A stretch of 64,000 bases of DNA, from the NCBI RefSeq assembly GCF_003026285.1, contig NZ_PYOD01000007.1, positions 62,001 to 126,000 on the forward strand, written 5' to 3'. The notes beneath the pieces are model-generated. The model had not been told where the DNA came from. It did no database searches and worked only from the letters and a program-made list of their open reading frames with translations. Position 1 is the stretch's first letter. Every line of letters starts with the position of its first letter. This document shows positions 18,194 to 26,684 of the stretch, piece after piece. Source of the stretch: Photobacterium profundum (GTDB lineage: Bacteria > Pseudomonadota > Gammaproteobacteria > Enterobacterales > Vibrionaceae). Both the position numbers and the translations under genes were made by a program.

Positions 18194-19702
18194 ATGACTG
18201 ATCAAGTACAAGACGAAAACAAGCTGATTGCTGAGCGCCGTGCAAAGCTAGAAATGATCCGCGAAAACTGTAATGCAAACGGTCACCCAAATGATTTCCG
18301 TCGCGACAGCCTAGCTGCTGATCTACAGGCTACTTTCGGTGAGAAAACGAAACCAGAGCTTGAAGAAGAAGGCCACATCGTTGCTATCGCTGGCCGTGTT
18401 ATGGCTAAACGTGGTCCATTTTTAGCGATTCAAGATGTATCGGGTCGTATTCAGGCTTATGCTGATAAAACGGTACAAAAAGAATTAAAAGAGAAGTACT
18501 CAGGTCTTGATATCGGTGACATCATCGGTGTTAAAGGTCAGCTTCACTTATCAGGTAAAGGCGATCTTTACGTGACGATGGATAACTACGAATTGTTAAC
18601 TAAAGCACTTCGTCCGTTACCAGAGAAGTTCCACGGTCTTACAGACCAAGAAATGCGTTACCGTCAGCGTTACGTTGATTTGATTGTTAACGAAGATTCT
18701 CGTAACACAATGATCATGCGTTCTAAAGTTGTGAGTGCAATTCGTAACTTCATGACTAAGAAAGACTTCATGGAAGTTGAAACACCAATGATGCACGTTA
18801 TCCCTGGTGGCGCAACGGCACGTCCATTTATTACTCACCACAATGCGTTAGATATCGATATGTATCTACGTGTTGCACCGGAGCTTTACTTGAAGCGTCT
18901 AGTGGTTGGTGGTTTTGAGCGTGTATTCGAAATTAACCGTAACTTCCGTAACGAAGGTCTTTCTCCTCGTCATAATCCAGAATTCACCATGATGGAATTC
19001 TACATGGCGTATGCAGATTACAACGACTTGATGGATCTAACGGAAGAAATGTTAAGCAGCATTGCAACAGACCTACACGGTTCGCCTAAACTACCATATG
19101 GCGATGCAATTGTTGATTTTGGTGGTCCATACCCACGTATCAGCATGTTAAATGCAATCAAGCAATACAACCCAGATAACGCTGAAATTCAAGCGCTTAC
19201 TTACGAGAAAGTTGCAGATCGCGAACTGATGGCTAACATCGCACGTGGTCTTGATATCTACGTTGAAAAATTCTGGACGTGTGGTCAACTTCTTGAAGAA
19301 ATCTTTGGTGAGACAGCTGAACCTCAATTAATGCAACCAACGTTCATTACTGAATACCCAGCAGATATCTCTCCATTGGCGCGTCGTAACGATACTAATG
19401 ATTTCATTACTGACCGTTTTGAATTCTTTATTGGTGGTCGTGAAGTCGCGAATGGCTTCTCTGAGCTTAACGATGCACAAGATCAAGATCAGCGTTTCAA
19501 AGCGCAAGTTAACGCGAAAGATGCTGGTGATGATGAAGCAATGTATTACGATGCAGACTACATCACTGCGCTAGAGCACGGCTTACCGCCAACAGCTGGT
19601 CAGGGCATTGGTATCGACCGTTTAGTAATGTTGTTCACTAACACACATACTATCCGTGACGTAATCTTGTTCCCTGCACTACGTCCACAAAACAAAGCAT
19701 AA
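18194..19702 (+). CDS. lysS: Lysyl-tRNA synthetase, class II
   Basis: A 502-residue class II aminoacyl-tRNA synthetase that charges tRNA-Lys. The N-terminal OB-fold anticodon-binding domain covers about residues 60-150. Class II motif 1 is near [21 protein letters not shown], motif 2 is [20 protein letters not shown] (residues about 255-275), and motif 3 is [15 protein letters not shown] near the C-terminus. It lies immediately downstream of prfB. The proline-free coding sequence start [11 protein letters not shown] fits the family. Confidence 0.97.
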   Translation: MTDQVQDENKLIAERRAKLEMIRENCNANGHPNDFRRDSLAADLQATFGEKTKPELEEEGHIVAIAGRVMAKRGPFLAIQDVSGRIQAYADKTVQKELKEKYSGLDIGDIIGVKGQLHLSGKGDLYVTMDNYELLTKALRPLPEKFHGLTDQEMRYRQRYVDLIVNEDSRNTMIMRSKVVSAIRNFMTKKDFMEVETPMMHVIPGGATARPFITHHNALDIDMYLRVAPELYLKRLVVGGFERVFEINRNFRNEGLSPRHNPEFTMMEFYMAYADYNDLMDLTEEMLSSIATDLHGSPKLPYGDAIVDFGGPYPRISMLNAIKQYNPDNAEIQALTYEKVADRELMANIARGLDIYVEKFWTCGQLLEEIFGETAEPQLMQPTFITEYPADISPLARRNDTNDFITDRFEFFIGGREVANGFSELNDAQDQDQRFKAQVNAKDAGDDEAMYYDADYITALEHGLPPTAGQGIGIDRLVMLFTNTHTIRDVILFPALRPQNKA

Positions 19703-19753
19703 TCATTGCTTTAGTTTAGTTACGCTACTTTTCGGCGTAATATGGATAAATAG

Positions 19754-19777
19754 AAGCCACTCAATGAGTGGCTTTTT
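19754..19777 (+). terminator. Terminator after lysS
   Basis: A 9-bp stem AAGCCACTC/GAGTGGCTT with loop AAT is followed by a T run; it ends the prfB-lysS transcript. Confidence 0.9.
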
Positions 19778-19942
19778 TATTATGCGCGTTATGCATTTCA
19801 TGACTTCAGTTTCTTATCCTTATTGGTATTGCCGCTTTTAAATATCTGCCTATTTAGTAGTTAATTTAGTTTAGAATTTTAAAAGACAGAAGTTTCCAAT
19901 AGTGGAATTTTGTGTAAATAGCACTCATAAGGAAACTCTCGA

Positions 19943-19958
19943 TGTGATTCAATTCACA
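19943..19958. promoter_or_regulatory. CRP-cAMP binding site (consensus core)
   Basis: TGTGA-TTCAAT-TCACA is an exact match to the CRP core TGTGA-N6-TCACA. It lies about 280 bp before the start codon of the dicarboxylate symporter in a 535-bp non-coding gap (19703-20237). Catabolite control of a C4-dicarboxylate or amino-acid carrier would make sense; binding is inferred from sequence only. The rest of the gap shows no gene. Confidence 0.65.
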
Positions 19959-20237
19959 TAACTCGTCATTCAAAATTTGAGCTCTCTTTTGCTTTACCTC
20001 CATACATTCTGCTATTCACACTACTTATAAGTTACCGTTTTATATATTATTTAGTTTTTTGTATTGTGATTTGTCCGATCTGTTAATGTTCTTTTTTGTC
20101 GCTTATTTGTAACTGCATTGTAAAATATCTCCTTTTATCCTTTCATCATCTATGTAAAATGTCGCTCAACCCACGAGGAACAGTGGGAACGCAATGTAAA
20201 TCTAATATTACTAAGCACAACCAACTGGAGATGGACG

Positions 20238-21512
20238 ATGAATAAATCGTTATCAGGAAAGATATTTGCGGGCCTATTTATAGGTCTGATTATAGGTACA
20301 GCAATTCAATACCTATTTAATGGCGTGACGTTGATGGATACCTACGTACTTGGCTTAGCGGAAGGCGCTGGTGGTATGTTCGTTTCACTGATTAAATTAC
20401 TTGTAGTACCTCTTGTCTACGTATCGATTGTTTGCGGTATTGTTGAATTGAAAGATATCACTGCATTTGGTCGCTTAGGTGGTAAAACCTTTGCTCTATA
20501 CATTATTAATACCATTATCGCGATTGCAGCAGCATTAACTGTTGGTATGATTTTCCAACCGGGTGCAGGTGCTAATTTAGCTGGTACTGTAGAAAAAACC
20601 GTTGAATTAACGACAACAGAAACCCCTGATATTTTCTCTCTAATCGTTAATATTGTACCAAGCAACCCAGTACAAGCTTTTGCTAATGGCGATATGCTAC
20701 AAATCATCTTCATGGCTATTTTGACGGGACTTGCGATTCAAGCGCTTGATAAGCGTGGCGGTCCTGCAATCAAAACGTTCAAGATGGCAAACGAAATCAT
20801 GATGAAGCTAGTAGGCTTGGTTATGAGCCTAGCGCCATTCGGTGTATTTGCACTGATGATTCAACTAGGTGCAACATTAGATGGTAATACTTTAATGTCT
20901 GTGGCTGGTTATGTTGGCCTAGTTGTTGCGATGTTGGTTTTTTGGATTTTCTTCTTCTATCCAATGATGGTGGGTATTACAACTGGCATTAAGCCGACAA
21001 GTTTCCTTCGTCATACCCGTGAGCAGATTTTATTTTCACTATCGACAGCAAGCTCAAATGCAACCATTCCAGTAACTATGCGTACACTGACAGATAAGAT
21101 TGGCGTCTCGAAGTCAGTCGCTGGTTTTGGTGTGCCATTGGGTGCAACAATGAACATGTCTGGTGTCTCTATTTACATTGCACTGGCAACAATTTTTGTG
21201 GCGAACGCATTTGGTCAGCCAATTAATACAGCCGACTTATTTACCTTGGGTTTAACTATCTTGTTGCTATCAATTGGTGCTGGTGGTGTTCCGGGTGGTG
21301 GTATTGTGATGGTTGGTGTATTGCTTCACCAATTAGGTTTACCGCCAGAAGGTCTAGCAATTGTTGCCGCGGTTGACCGTATTAATGATATGTTCTGTAC
21401 TAGCTCAAATGTTGTTGGTGATACCGCTGTAAACACGATTGTGGCAAAGAGTGAAAATGAAATTGGCGTACCAGCTGATGACGTTGAAGCGACACCTGTA
21501 ACTGTTAGCTAA
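20238..21512 (+). CDS. Dicarboxylate/amino acid:cation symporter (DAACS family)
   Basis: A 424-residue membrane carrier of the glutamate/dicarboxylate symporter family. The family features are LIKLLVVPLVYVSIVCGI in the third hydrophobic segment, the serine-rich hairpin SSNATIPVTMRTLTDK, PLGATMNMSG, the second hairpin GAGGVPGGGIVMVGVLL and the substrate helix DRINDMFCTSSNVVGDTAVN. The last is of the GltP/GltT or DctA kind, but the exact substrate cannot be told by eye. ATG 20238 follows CTGGAGATGGACG, a good ribosome binding site. It sits between lysS and vpsR, neighbours that are adjacent in V. cholerae as I recall, so it may be an insertion in this lineage. Confidence 0.88.
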   Translation: MNKSLSGKIFAGLFIGLIIGTAIQYLFNGVTLMDTYVLGLAEGAGGMFVSLIKLLVVPLVYVSIVCGIVELKDITAFGRLGGKTFALYIINTIIAIAAALTVGMIFQPGAGANLAGTVEKTVELTTTETPDIFSLIVNIVPSNPVQAFANGDMLQIIFMAILTGLAIQALDKRGGPAIKTFKMANEIMMKLVGLVMSLAPFGVFALMIQLGATLDGNTLMSVAGYVGLVVAMLVFWIFFFYPMMVGITTGIKPTSFLRHTREQILFSLSTASSNATIPVTMRTLTDKIGVSKSVAGFGVPLGATMNMSGVSIYIALATIFVANAFGQPINTADLFTLGLTILLLSIGAGGVPGGGIVMVGVLLHQLGLPPEGLAIVAAVDRINDMFCTSSNVVGDTAVNTIVAKSENEIGVPADDVEATPVTVS

Positions 21513-21544
21513 ACAATATGCTGTAAAAAACAAAACTTAATAAG

Positions 21545-21567
21545 AAGCGCCGAAAGGCGCTTTTTTT
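21545..21567 (+). terminator. Terminator after the second DAACS symporter
   Basis: A 7-bp stem AAGCGCC/GGCGCTT with a stable GAAA tetraloop and a T run. Confidence 0.92.
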
Positions 21568-21906
21568 CGTTTTATGATTTTTTACCTACTACAATTCTTT
21601 ATATTATTAATTTTATTGATGGTAATGATCAGATTTCATTCATCTTAATTAGAATCTTTCATTATTGAATTGTTTGCTATTTTTGCCATGTTAACCGCAT
21701 TATTCATGGTGTAGATGCATCTATTTTTAGAAAAAACAGGAGCATACCCCACATTTATAGTAAACAAGTTGCAATGGGTTAATTGTGGCATATATCATCA
21801 ACCGATATGCCTGCATAGCATTGTTGGCCGTGCATTATATTTGGACGTTATATCACATAGTTATTGTTTATTATCTAAAGGCTTAATGATGAAAAGAGGG
21901 GTTAAT
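21568..21906 (+). other. Upstream region of vpsR
   Basis: About 340 bases between the symporter terminator and the chosen vpsR start. The vpsR frame stays open back to 21715, but the extension has no good ribosome binding site and lies outside the family start. The region is AT-rich at first and must carry the vpsR promoter; I could not pick a convincing one. Confidence 0.4.
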
Positions 21907-23241
21907 ATGGGAGTAATGCCAGGAGCGCTAGTAGTCTTTGGTGGTAGTTCTCAATCATGGTTGCCCTCTTTAGAGCAAGCAGGCTGGGTATGCCATCGTT
22001 GTTATGATCTAAGAGCCGCTGAGTCTTTATTATTGGATATTGGCCCTTGTATTGGTGTTGTCGACCTCAGTAAAGATGACTTCAGCATCAATGGTATAGC
22101 GACGCTGGTTAACCGTAATAAACAAGTACGCTGGTTAGCTGTTGTGCGAGAAGATCAGCTTGCTTCAGACGCCATTTGCCAATTTATTGCTAGCTTTTGT
22201 ATTGATTACTTTACTTCACCGACGCCTGTTGCTCAGTTACAAGAAACCATTGGTCATCAATTGGGAATGTTACAGTTAGAGCGCAAAGTATGGCCTGATT
22301 TAGGGCGATTTGGCCAACAAGGTTTGCAAGGTACAACAGAAGTCATGAAGAAGCTTCGTCATCAAGTACAACGTATTGCAGCCAATGATGTGTCTGTCTT
22401 TATTGAAGGTGAAATTGGCACAGGAAAAGAGTTGGTTGCTCGGGCTGTTCATCAAGCATCAACCCGTGCCAATAATGCATTTGTTCGGGTTAGCTGTGAA
22501 ACGGTTACAGCAGACTGGTTCAGTGATAGTAACGATGAACAGCATTGTGATATGAATTCCTCCCCTTGTTGCTTTGCTTTAGCTGATAAAGGCATCTTAT
22601 ATCTCGATGAAATTTCAGCGTTGTCAGATCAGAGACAACAAGAGCTCTTACAGTTTATTCAAGATGACACATTCACTACAACTGCTGGTGAGAAGGTAAC
22701 GTCAGATATTAGGGTTATTGTTTCCACCAGCTACCCTGCAGAGCAGCTAGTCTCAGAGGGTAAATTAAGGCAAGACCTGCTATATCGTTTAAATGTTGTT
22801 ACGCTTGTCGTGCCTGCATTGCGGGAGCGAGGCTGCGATATCAGCTTACTTGCAGAGTTTTTATTGCTTAAATTTGCAAGACAATACAATAGCGTTGCAA
22901 AGCACTTTTCTGATGAAGCCCAAAAAATGTTAATCACATACCCTTGGCCGGGGAATGTACGAGAATTAATTAGCCAAGTAAAACGTGCTGTACTATTGGC
23001 TGAAGATAAAAGTATTGAAGCGGATCATCTTGATATACCACGGCTAAATGACGATAAGCAAAGCTTAAAAACGATCAGAGAAGAATCGGAGCGTGGGGCC
23101 CTGCTAACGGTGTTAGAGAATAATAAAGGTCAAATTTCAGCTGCAGCCCGTGAACTAGGGGTTTCTCGTGCAACTATGTATAGGCTGTTGAATAAACATG
23201 ATTTAGTGCCTGCTCCACGGAATTTTCGTGATAACCCATAA
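21907..23241 (+). CDS. vpsR: Biofilm regulator VpsR-like (enhancer-binding-protein fold, GAFTGA loop absent)
   Basis: A 444-residue regulator with a receiver-like N-terminal domain (Asp near residue 53 in VVDLSKDD), an AAA+ domain (Walker A GEIGTGKE at 168-175, Walker B GILYLDEI at 229-236, and the segment RQDLLYRLNVV) and a Fis-type helix-turn-helix at the C-terminus (AAARELGVSRATMYRLL). ATG 21907 has AAGAGGGG upstream and gives 444 residues, the length I recall for V. cholerae VpsR, whose gene also lies next to lysS. VpsR binds cyclic di-GMP and activates exopolysaccharide genes. The stretch between Walker A and Walker B is short and has no GAFTGA motif, so activation through sigma-54 is unlikely. 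Confidence 0.88.
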   Translation: MGVMPGALVVFGGSSQSWLPSLEQAGWVCHRCYDLRAAESLLLDIGPCIGVVDLSKDDFSINGIATLVNRNKQVRWLAVVREDQLASDAICQFIASFCIDYFTSPTPVAQLQETIGHQLGMLQLERKVWPDLGRFGQQGLQGTTEVMKKLRHQVQRIAANDVSVFIEGEIGTGKELVARAVHQASTRANNAFVRVSCETVTADWFSDSNDEQHCDMNSSPCCFALADKGILYLDEISALSDQRQQELLQFIQDDTFTTTAGEKVTSDIRVIVSTSYPAEQLVSEGKLRQDLLYRLNVVTLVVPALRERGCDISLLAEFLLLKFARQYNSVAKHFSDEAQKMLITYPWPGNVRELISQVKRAVLLAEDKSIEADHLDIPRLNDDKQSLKTIREESERGALLTVLENNKGQISAAARELGVSRATMYRLLNKHDLVPAPRNFRDNP

Positions 23242-23257
23242 TTGAATTTATCGATGC

Positions 23258-23286
23258 AAAAAAACGCTTATATAGCGTTTTTTTAT
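23258..23286 (+). terminator. Terminator after vpsR
   Basis: ACGCT-TATAT-AGCGT flanked by A and T runs gives a stem of about 10-12 bp including A-U pairs and ends in T. Confidence 0.82.
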
Positions 23287-23540
23287 GACGGCTAATTACT
23301 CGTGAGTATAAGTTGATAACATACTGATGGTCATGAGCTCAATGTGATTGAAAAATGGTCACTCATGCTGTTGGCTCATCGATATTAAGATATTTTACAA
23401 TATATTTAGAATGTACAAAAAACAGTTATAGCATATAACTTTGTTATGCATTGTAGATGAAATATATGCTTGTCAAATAATTGTAAGTGGTTAAAATTAA
23501 CACTCATTTCAATACTATAACGTCACTTCAGGAGGTACAT

Positions 23541-23612
23541 ATGAACACTATCACTATGATGAATTGTACGCGTCCTGCTGTTGATGCCATCAAGCAATTC
23601 ACTAAACACTAA
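23541..23612 (+). CDS. Micro-ORF of 23 codons upstream of the DUF1127 gene
   Basis: ATG 23541 is preceded by a perfect AGGAGG at a good distance. The peptide is MNTITMMNCTRPAVDAIKQF followed by TKH, with no membrane segment. A hairpin ACAGC-ATCC-GCTGT begins on the last base of the TAA stop codon (23612-23625), and a second hairpin CCGCG/CGCGG lies at 23635-23653, both before the DUF1127 start at 23728. It could be a real microprotein or a leader peptide that controls the next gene. I do not recognise a family. Confidence 0.5.
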   Translation: MNTITMMNCTRPAVDAIKQFTKH

Positions 23613-23653
23613 CAGCATCCGCTGTGTCTATGGGCCGCGGGTATCTGTCGCGG
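23612..23653 (+). promoter_or_regulatory. Two hairpins between the micro-ORF and the DUF1127 gene
   Basis: ACAGC (23612-23616) pairs with GCTGT (23621-23625), and CCGCG (23635-23639) pairs with CGCGG (23649-23653). Neither is followed by T, so they look like leader-RNA or processing structures rather than terminators. Confidence 0.45.
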
Positions 23654-23727
23654 TGAGCAGTTGTAAGCAAATTCTCGTCAGTATGCCTGTATCCCTCCTT
23701 TAATATAATTAAATGGAGAGCATTCTT

Positions 23728-23973
23728 ATGCGCCAATCAGTTTATTTGCACCTTGCAGTTTTACTTATTCGTCTAGATATTCATCGTGAGCACGAAGCAT
23801 TTCGTCGTGAGCGCCGCCGTATTTTAGCGAATTTACCTCATTTATCTCAGCATGTATTAAAAGATATTGGTGTCGAGAGAGATGGTCGTATGAAGGTAGG
23901 CTTAAGTACTACTCCAGCAGAACGTAAAGTTTATAATCTTAGACGAAGGTTTAAATCTAGACTTATAACGTAA
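23728..23973 (+). CDS. DUF1127 (YjiS-like) small protein
   Basis: An 81-residue, strongly basic protein with the DUF1127 core, here LPHLSQHVLKDIGVERDGRM, near residues 35-54. The N-terminus MRQSVYLHLAVLLIRLDI is amphipathic. An upstream ATG at 23713 is in frame, but GGAG lying just after it serves the ATG at 23728, which gives the family-like start. Members of this family in alphaproteobacteria bind RNA and affect phosphate and small-RNA metabolism; in Vibrionaceae the role is not known to me. A micro-ORF and two hairpins precede it. Confidence 0.75.
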   Translation: MRQSVYLHLAVLLIRLDIHREHEAFRRERRRILANLPHLSQHVLKDIGVERDGRMKVGLSTTPAERKVYNLRRRFKSRLIT

Positions 23974-23978
23974 TGTTA

Positions 23979-24012
23979 GCGCCTTATTCTACTATTCCTA
24001 AGAATAGGGCGC
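23979..24012 (+). other. Long hairpin after the DUF1127 gene
   Basis: GCGCCTTATTCT (23979-23990) pairs with AGAATAGGGCGC (24001-24012), 12 bp with one G-U pair and a ten-base loop. No T run follows, so it is not a normal intrinsic terminator; it may be an mRNA 3' processing or stabilising structure. Confidence 0.55.
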
Positions 24013-24257
24013 CGTAACTCAGCCTGCATGTATACATTGTTTGGCTTTATCGGAAGGATCAAAACGTGTTAATCGAATGACATGAGTTGTAACAGTTTAC
24101 AATGCTTTGCTACGAAAACTGTCTCGAGATCGAAAGGTTAATTCGATAAAGTTACCCGTATCAATATAGCCATGTATCTATGTATCACTATAGCTAGATA
24201 CATGCTGGTTGAGCTAATGTTATTGGCCCCTGTTTTAACAAGCAGGGGCATTTTTTT
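24013..24257 (+). ncRNA. Candidate small RNA between DUF1127 gene and tas
   Basis: This 245-base stretch holds no open frame but has a perfect 10-bp inverted repeat CATGTATCTA (24171-24180) with TAGATACATG (24195-24204) and ends in a strong plus-strand terminator (24226-24257). The nearest plus-strand gene ends more than 250 bp earlier behind its own hairpin. A separate small RNA, or a long processed 3' end of the DUF1127 transcript, would explain the layout. No promoter was identified, so this is tentative. Confidence 0.35.
24226..24257 (+). terminator. Plus-strand terminator before tas
   Basis: A 7-bp stem GCCCCTG/CAGGGGC with a ten-base loop is followed by A and seven T on the plus strand. 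The minus strand lacks a T run after the stem, so it does not serve tas, which is transcribed leftwards into it. Confidence 0.88.
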
Positions 24258-24259
24258 GT

Positions 24260-25294
24260 CTAAGGGCAAGGGTTTGAATAAGTCACTCCTACTAATTCAA
24301 GGTCTTTAAGCACATCATTACTCAGTGTTACATCTAGACTTGAAATATTGGATTCAAGCTGACCGAGGTTGGTTGCACCAATAATATTGGAAGCGACAAA
24401 TGGACGCTGATTGATAAATGCGAGTGCCATTTGTGCAGGATCAAGACCATGTTTATTGGCAATATCAATATAAGCTTGTGTGGCTGCGATACCTTGTGGA
24501 TTGAAATAACGAGAAAAACGTTCAAACAGCGTACATCTAGCCCCATCTGGACGCGCTCCGTTTAAGTACTTTCCGCTTAATGCACCAAAAGCTAGAGGTG
24601 AATAAGCCAGTAACTCAACCCCTTCATGATGGCTTATTTCTGATAGCCCAACTTCAAAACTACGATTCAATAAGTTGTACGGGTTTTGGATTGAAATAAC
24701 ACGAGGAAGATTATGCTTCTCTGCTAATTTCAGAAATGACATTACTCCCCATGGTGTTTCATTCGATAAGCCGATGTGACGAATTTTCCCTGCATTGACT
24801 AATTCAGCTAATGCTTCGAGTGTATCGGTGATAGTGACGCCTGTTGCATCTTCACTGTACGTGTAATTCAATTGACCAAAGCAGTTTGTTTCACGCTGTG
24901 GCCAGTGCAATTGGTACAAATCGATATAATCTGTTTGTAAGCGGTTTAAACTAGTTTCTACCGCATCGTGGATATGACGACGATCAAGTGCCATATCATT
25001 ACGAATATAAGGGAGTGATCGAGGTCCTGCGACTTTCGTCGCTAAAGTGACTTTATCGCGTTTCCCCGATTTCTTGAGCCAGTTACCAATGTAGGTTTCT
25101 GTGAGCCCCTGCGTTTCTTGCTTAGGAGGAACAGGGTACATTTCTGCGGTATCAATAAAATTCACACCACGCTCAAAAGCAAAATCGAGTTGATCATGGG
25201 CTTCTGACTCTGTGTTTTGTTCACCAAAAGTCATTGTTCCTAAACAAATTTTACTGACTTCTAATGATGAATGGGGGATTTTATGGTATTCCAT
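24260..25294 (-). CDS. tas: Aldo/keto reductase Tas-like
   Basis: A 344-residue NADP(H)-dependent aldo/keto reductase with a TIM-barrel fold. The start EYHKIPHSSLEVSKICLGTM, the motif NFIDTAEMYPVP with the catalytic Asp and Tyr, LQTDYIDLYQLHWPQRETNC, GLSNETPWGVM and SIQNPYNLLNRSFE match E. coli Tas almost segment by segment, and length is the same (346). Tas was found as a suppressor of tyrosine auxotrophy under starvation; its true substrate is unknown. Its neighbour here is mutH, as in E. coli. Confidence 0.93.
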   Translation of the reverse strand: MEYHKIPHSSLEVSKICLGTMTFGEQNTESEAHDQLDFAFERGVNFIDTAEMYPVPPKQETQGLTETYIGNWLKKSGKRDKVTLATKVAGPRSLPYIRNDMALDRRHIHDAVETSLNRLQTDYIDLYQLHWPQRETNCFGQLNYTYSEDATGVTITDTLEALAELVNAGKIRHIGLSNETPWGVMSFLKLAEKHNLPRVISIQNPYNLLNRSFEVGLSEISHHEGVELLAYSPLAFGALSGKYLNGARPDGARCTLFERFSRYFNPQGIAATQAYIDIANKHGLDPAQMALAFINQRPFVASNIIGATNLGQLESNISSLDVTLSNDVLKDLELVGVTYSNPCP

Positions 25295-25469
25295 AAGCCT
25301 TCCTTGGACTGATGTGCTGTTACTTCAATATATCAAGGCAGTAAGATCATGAAAAGTCAGTTTTTGTTGTTTTTGGCAGATCCTAACTTGCCGACAGTCA
25401 GAACATGACACATAGTTATATTGACTGAAATATTAATCTGGCTCTAAAAACGAAGCTTAAGGAAAAGCG

Positions 25470-25772
25470 ATGAAATTATCTCAATTGAAACATTGGTTAA
25501 AGTCGGGTGAAGCTCAGACACCTAAATGTGTATTAACCAGCTACGCTGGGCGATCTGATTATTTGATGGAAATAGAATACAAGCATCAATTGGTTCCATT
25601 AAAAGATGATCAGGATGAAATGCTTCACTTTCAATCAATTGAAAATGTTAAAAACTTATTACGTCCGCTAGGTATCACATCGGTCGTATTGCGTGTTATT
25701 GACCCGTACGACGAGTTTTCCCCCGACGGTCAATTATCAACATGCCGTGAAGATATGATTATCTCGCTTTGA
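25470..25772 (+). CDS. Small hypothetical protein (DUF6482-like)
   Basis: A 100-residue cytoplasmic protein starting MKLSQLKHWLKSGEAQTPK, with the segments VLTSYAGRSDYLMEIEYKHQ and VIDPYDEFSPDGQLS. I believe it belongs to the DUF6482 group of short Vibrio and Pseudomonas proteins, but this is from memory and uncertain. No catalytic motif, signal or membrane segment is seen. The start has AAGGAAAAG upstream. It lies between divergent tas and convergent mutH. Confidence 0.6.
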   Translation: MKLSQLKHWLKSGEAQTPKCVLTSYAGRSDYLMEIEYKHQLVPLKDDQDEMLHFQSIENVKNLLRPLGITSVVLRVIDPYDEFSPDGQLSTCREDMIISL

Positions 25773-25830
25773 TTATGTTGACTATATAGATCTCTGATAG
25801 CGCAATGAATATTGGTTTGCTGCTGATGAA

Positions 25831-26499
25831 TTAGAGAATGAAATGACGCGCTAAAATGGCAGCTGTGAAGTGTGTTTTTAAATAAAATCCACGGGGTAAG
25901 GTTTTTATTGGTTGACCATTTTCGCCATATGCTTCTGTTAATGCTCGGCTGTTAGCGGCTTTAGGACGAAGTTGAAGTACCTCGCCATGCCGAGCAGTGA
26001 TATGTTCCACTCGACCTAATACGATCATATCCATCAACTCTTCCCAATCTTGGCGAAGCTGCTGCTCTTCTTCAATAGATGGACTCCAAAGTAAGGGAGA
26101 GCCAACCTGGCGATCGGCGAGCGGGATGTCGCGTTCACCTTCAACAGGAACCCATAATACTCGAGCCAATTTATGGCGAATATGACTATTTCCCCAATGT
26201 AAACCATGTAAACCAATCAACGGAGCAACACATACAAATGTGGTTTCAAGTGGCTTTCCGCTGTATCCGATTGGGATGGTTTTTAGCTCAATCCCTAATT
26301 CAGGAAAATCAGGAATTGGCTTGCTACCCGCCACAGCACCGAGATGCCATTCAAGTAATTGACCAATCCAACCTTTATCGCGCTTAAGATCGGGGGGGGG
26401 AGTTATTCCTGCCTGCTCAGCAAGTTCTCCTAATGTCGATCCTGCTAGATCTTGGGCGCGTAATAACAGTTCTGATTCTGATTTAGGTGTTGGTTGCAT
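25831..26499 (-). CDS. mutH: DNA mismatch repair endonuclease MutH
   Basis: A 222-residue type II restriction-like endonuclease that nicks the unmethylated strand at hemimethylated GATC, directed by MutS and MutL. The catalytic set D-X6-E-X-K is Asp64, Glu71 and Lys73 in [13 protein letters not shown], the same spacing as E. coli (70, 77, 79). Other segments, [13 protein letters not shown] and [15 protein letters not shown], agree. A run of nine C encodes Pro34-Pro36 (plus-strand G run 26392-26400), a potential slippage tract near the start. The initiation signal is weak. It implies Dam-directed repair in this organism. Confidence 0.96.
   Translation of the reverse strand: MQPTPKSESELLLRAQDLAGSTLGELAEQAGITPPPDLKRDKGWIGQLLEWHLGAVAGSKPIPDFPELGIELKTIPIGYSGKPLETTFVCVAPLIGLHGLHWGNSHIRHKLARVLWVPVEGERDIPLADRQVGSPLLWSPSIEEEQQLRQDWEELMDMIVLGRVEHITARHGEVLQLRPKAANSRALTEAYGENGQPIKTLPRGFYLKTHFTAAILARHFIL
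26392..26400. repeat. Nine-base G/C homopolymer inside mutH
   Basis: Nine consecutive G on the plus strand (C in mutH) at codons for Pro34-36. A gain or loss of one base by slippage would put nearly all of MutH out of frame. Confidence 0.95.
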
Positions 26500-26586
26500 A
26501 ACGTTTTAATAATGAGTTTTGATGAAAAATCGGATTAATAGCTAGGTTGTTGCCAAAATACCAAAATATACGAATTGGTAAAGTGA

Positions 26587-26684
26587 TGTAAGAATATACC
26601 CATGATACTTCAAGATGCAAAGTCAGCAAGGCAAATCGTACCAAGATGCTAGGCATAAAACTGAAGTATAGTTATTCTACATAG
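26587..26684. repeat. Short inverted-repeat element (MITE-like)
   Basis: The ends are imperfect inverted repeats: left TGTAAGAATATACCCATGAT then ACTTCA, right (reverse strand) TGTAGAATAACTATACTTCA. ATACTTCA (26605-26612) faces TGAAGTAT (26662-26669), and CAAGATGC occurs twice inside (26611-26618, 26642-26649). At about 98 bp with no coding capacity it resembles small non-autonomous repeats. The ATACTTCAAGATGC core is, from memory, common in Vibrionaceae intergenic DNA. Confidence 0.5.
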
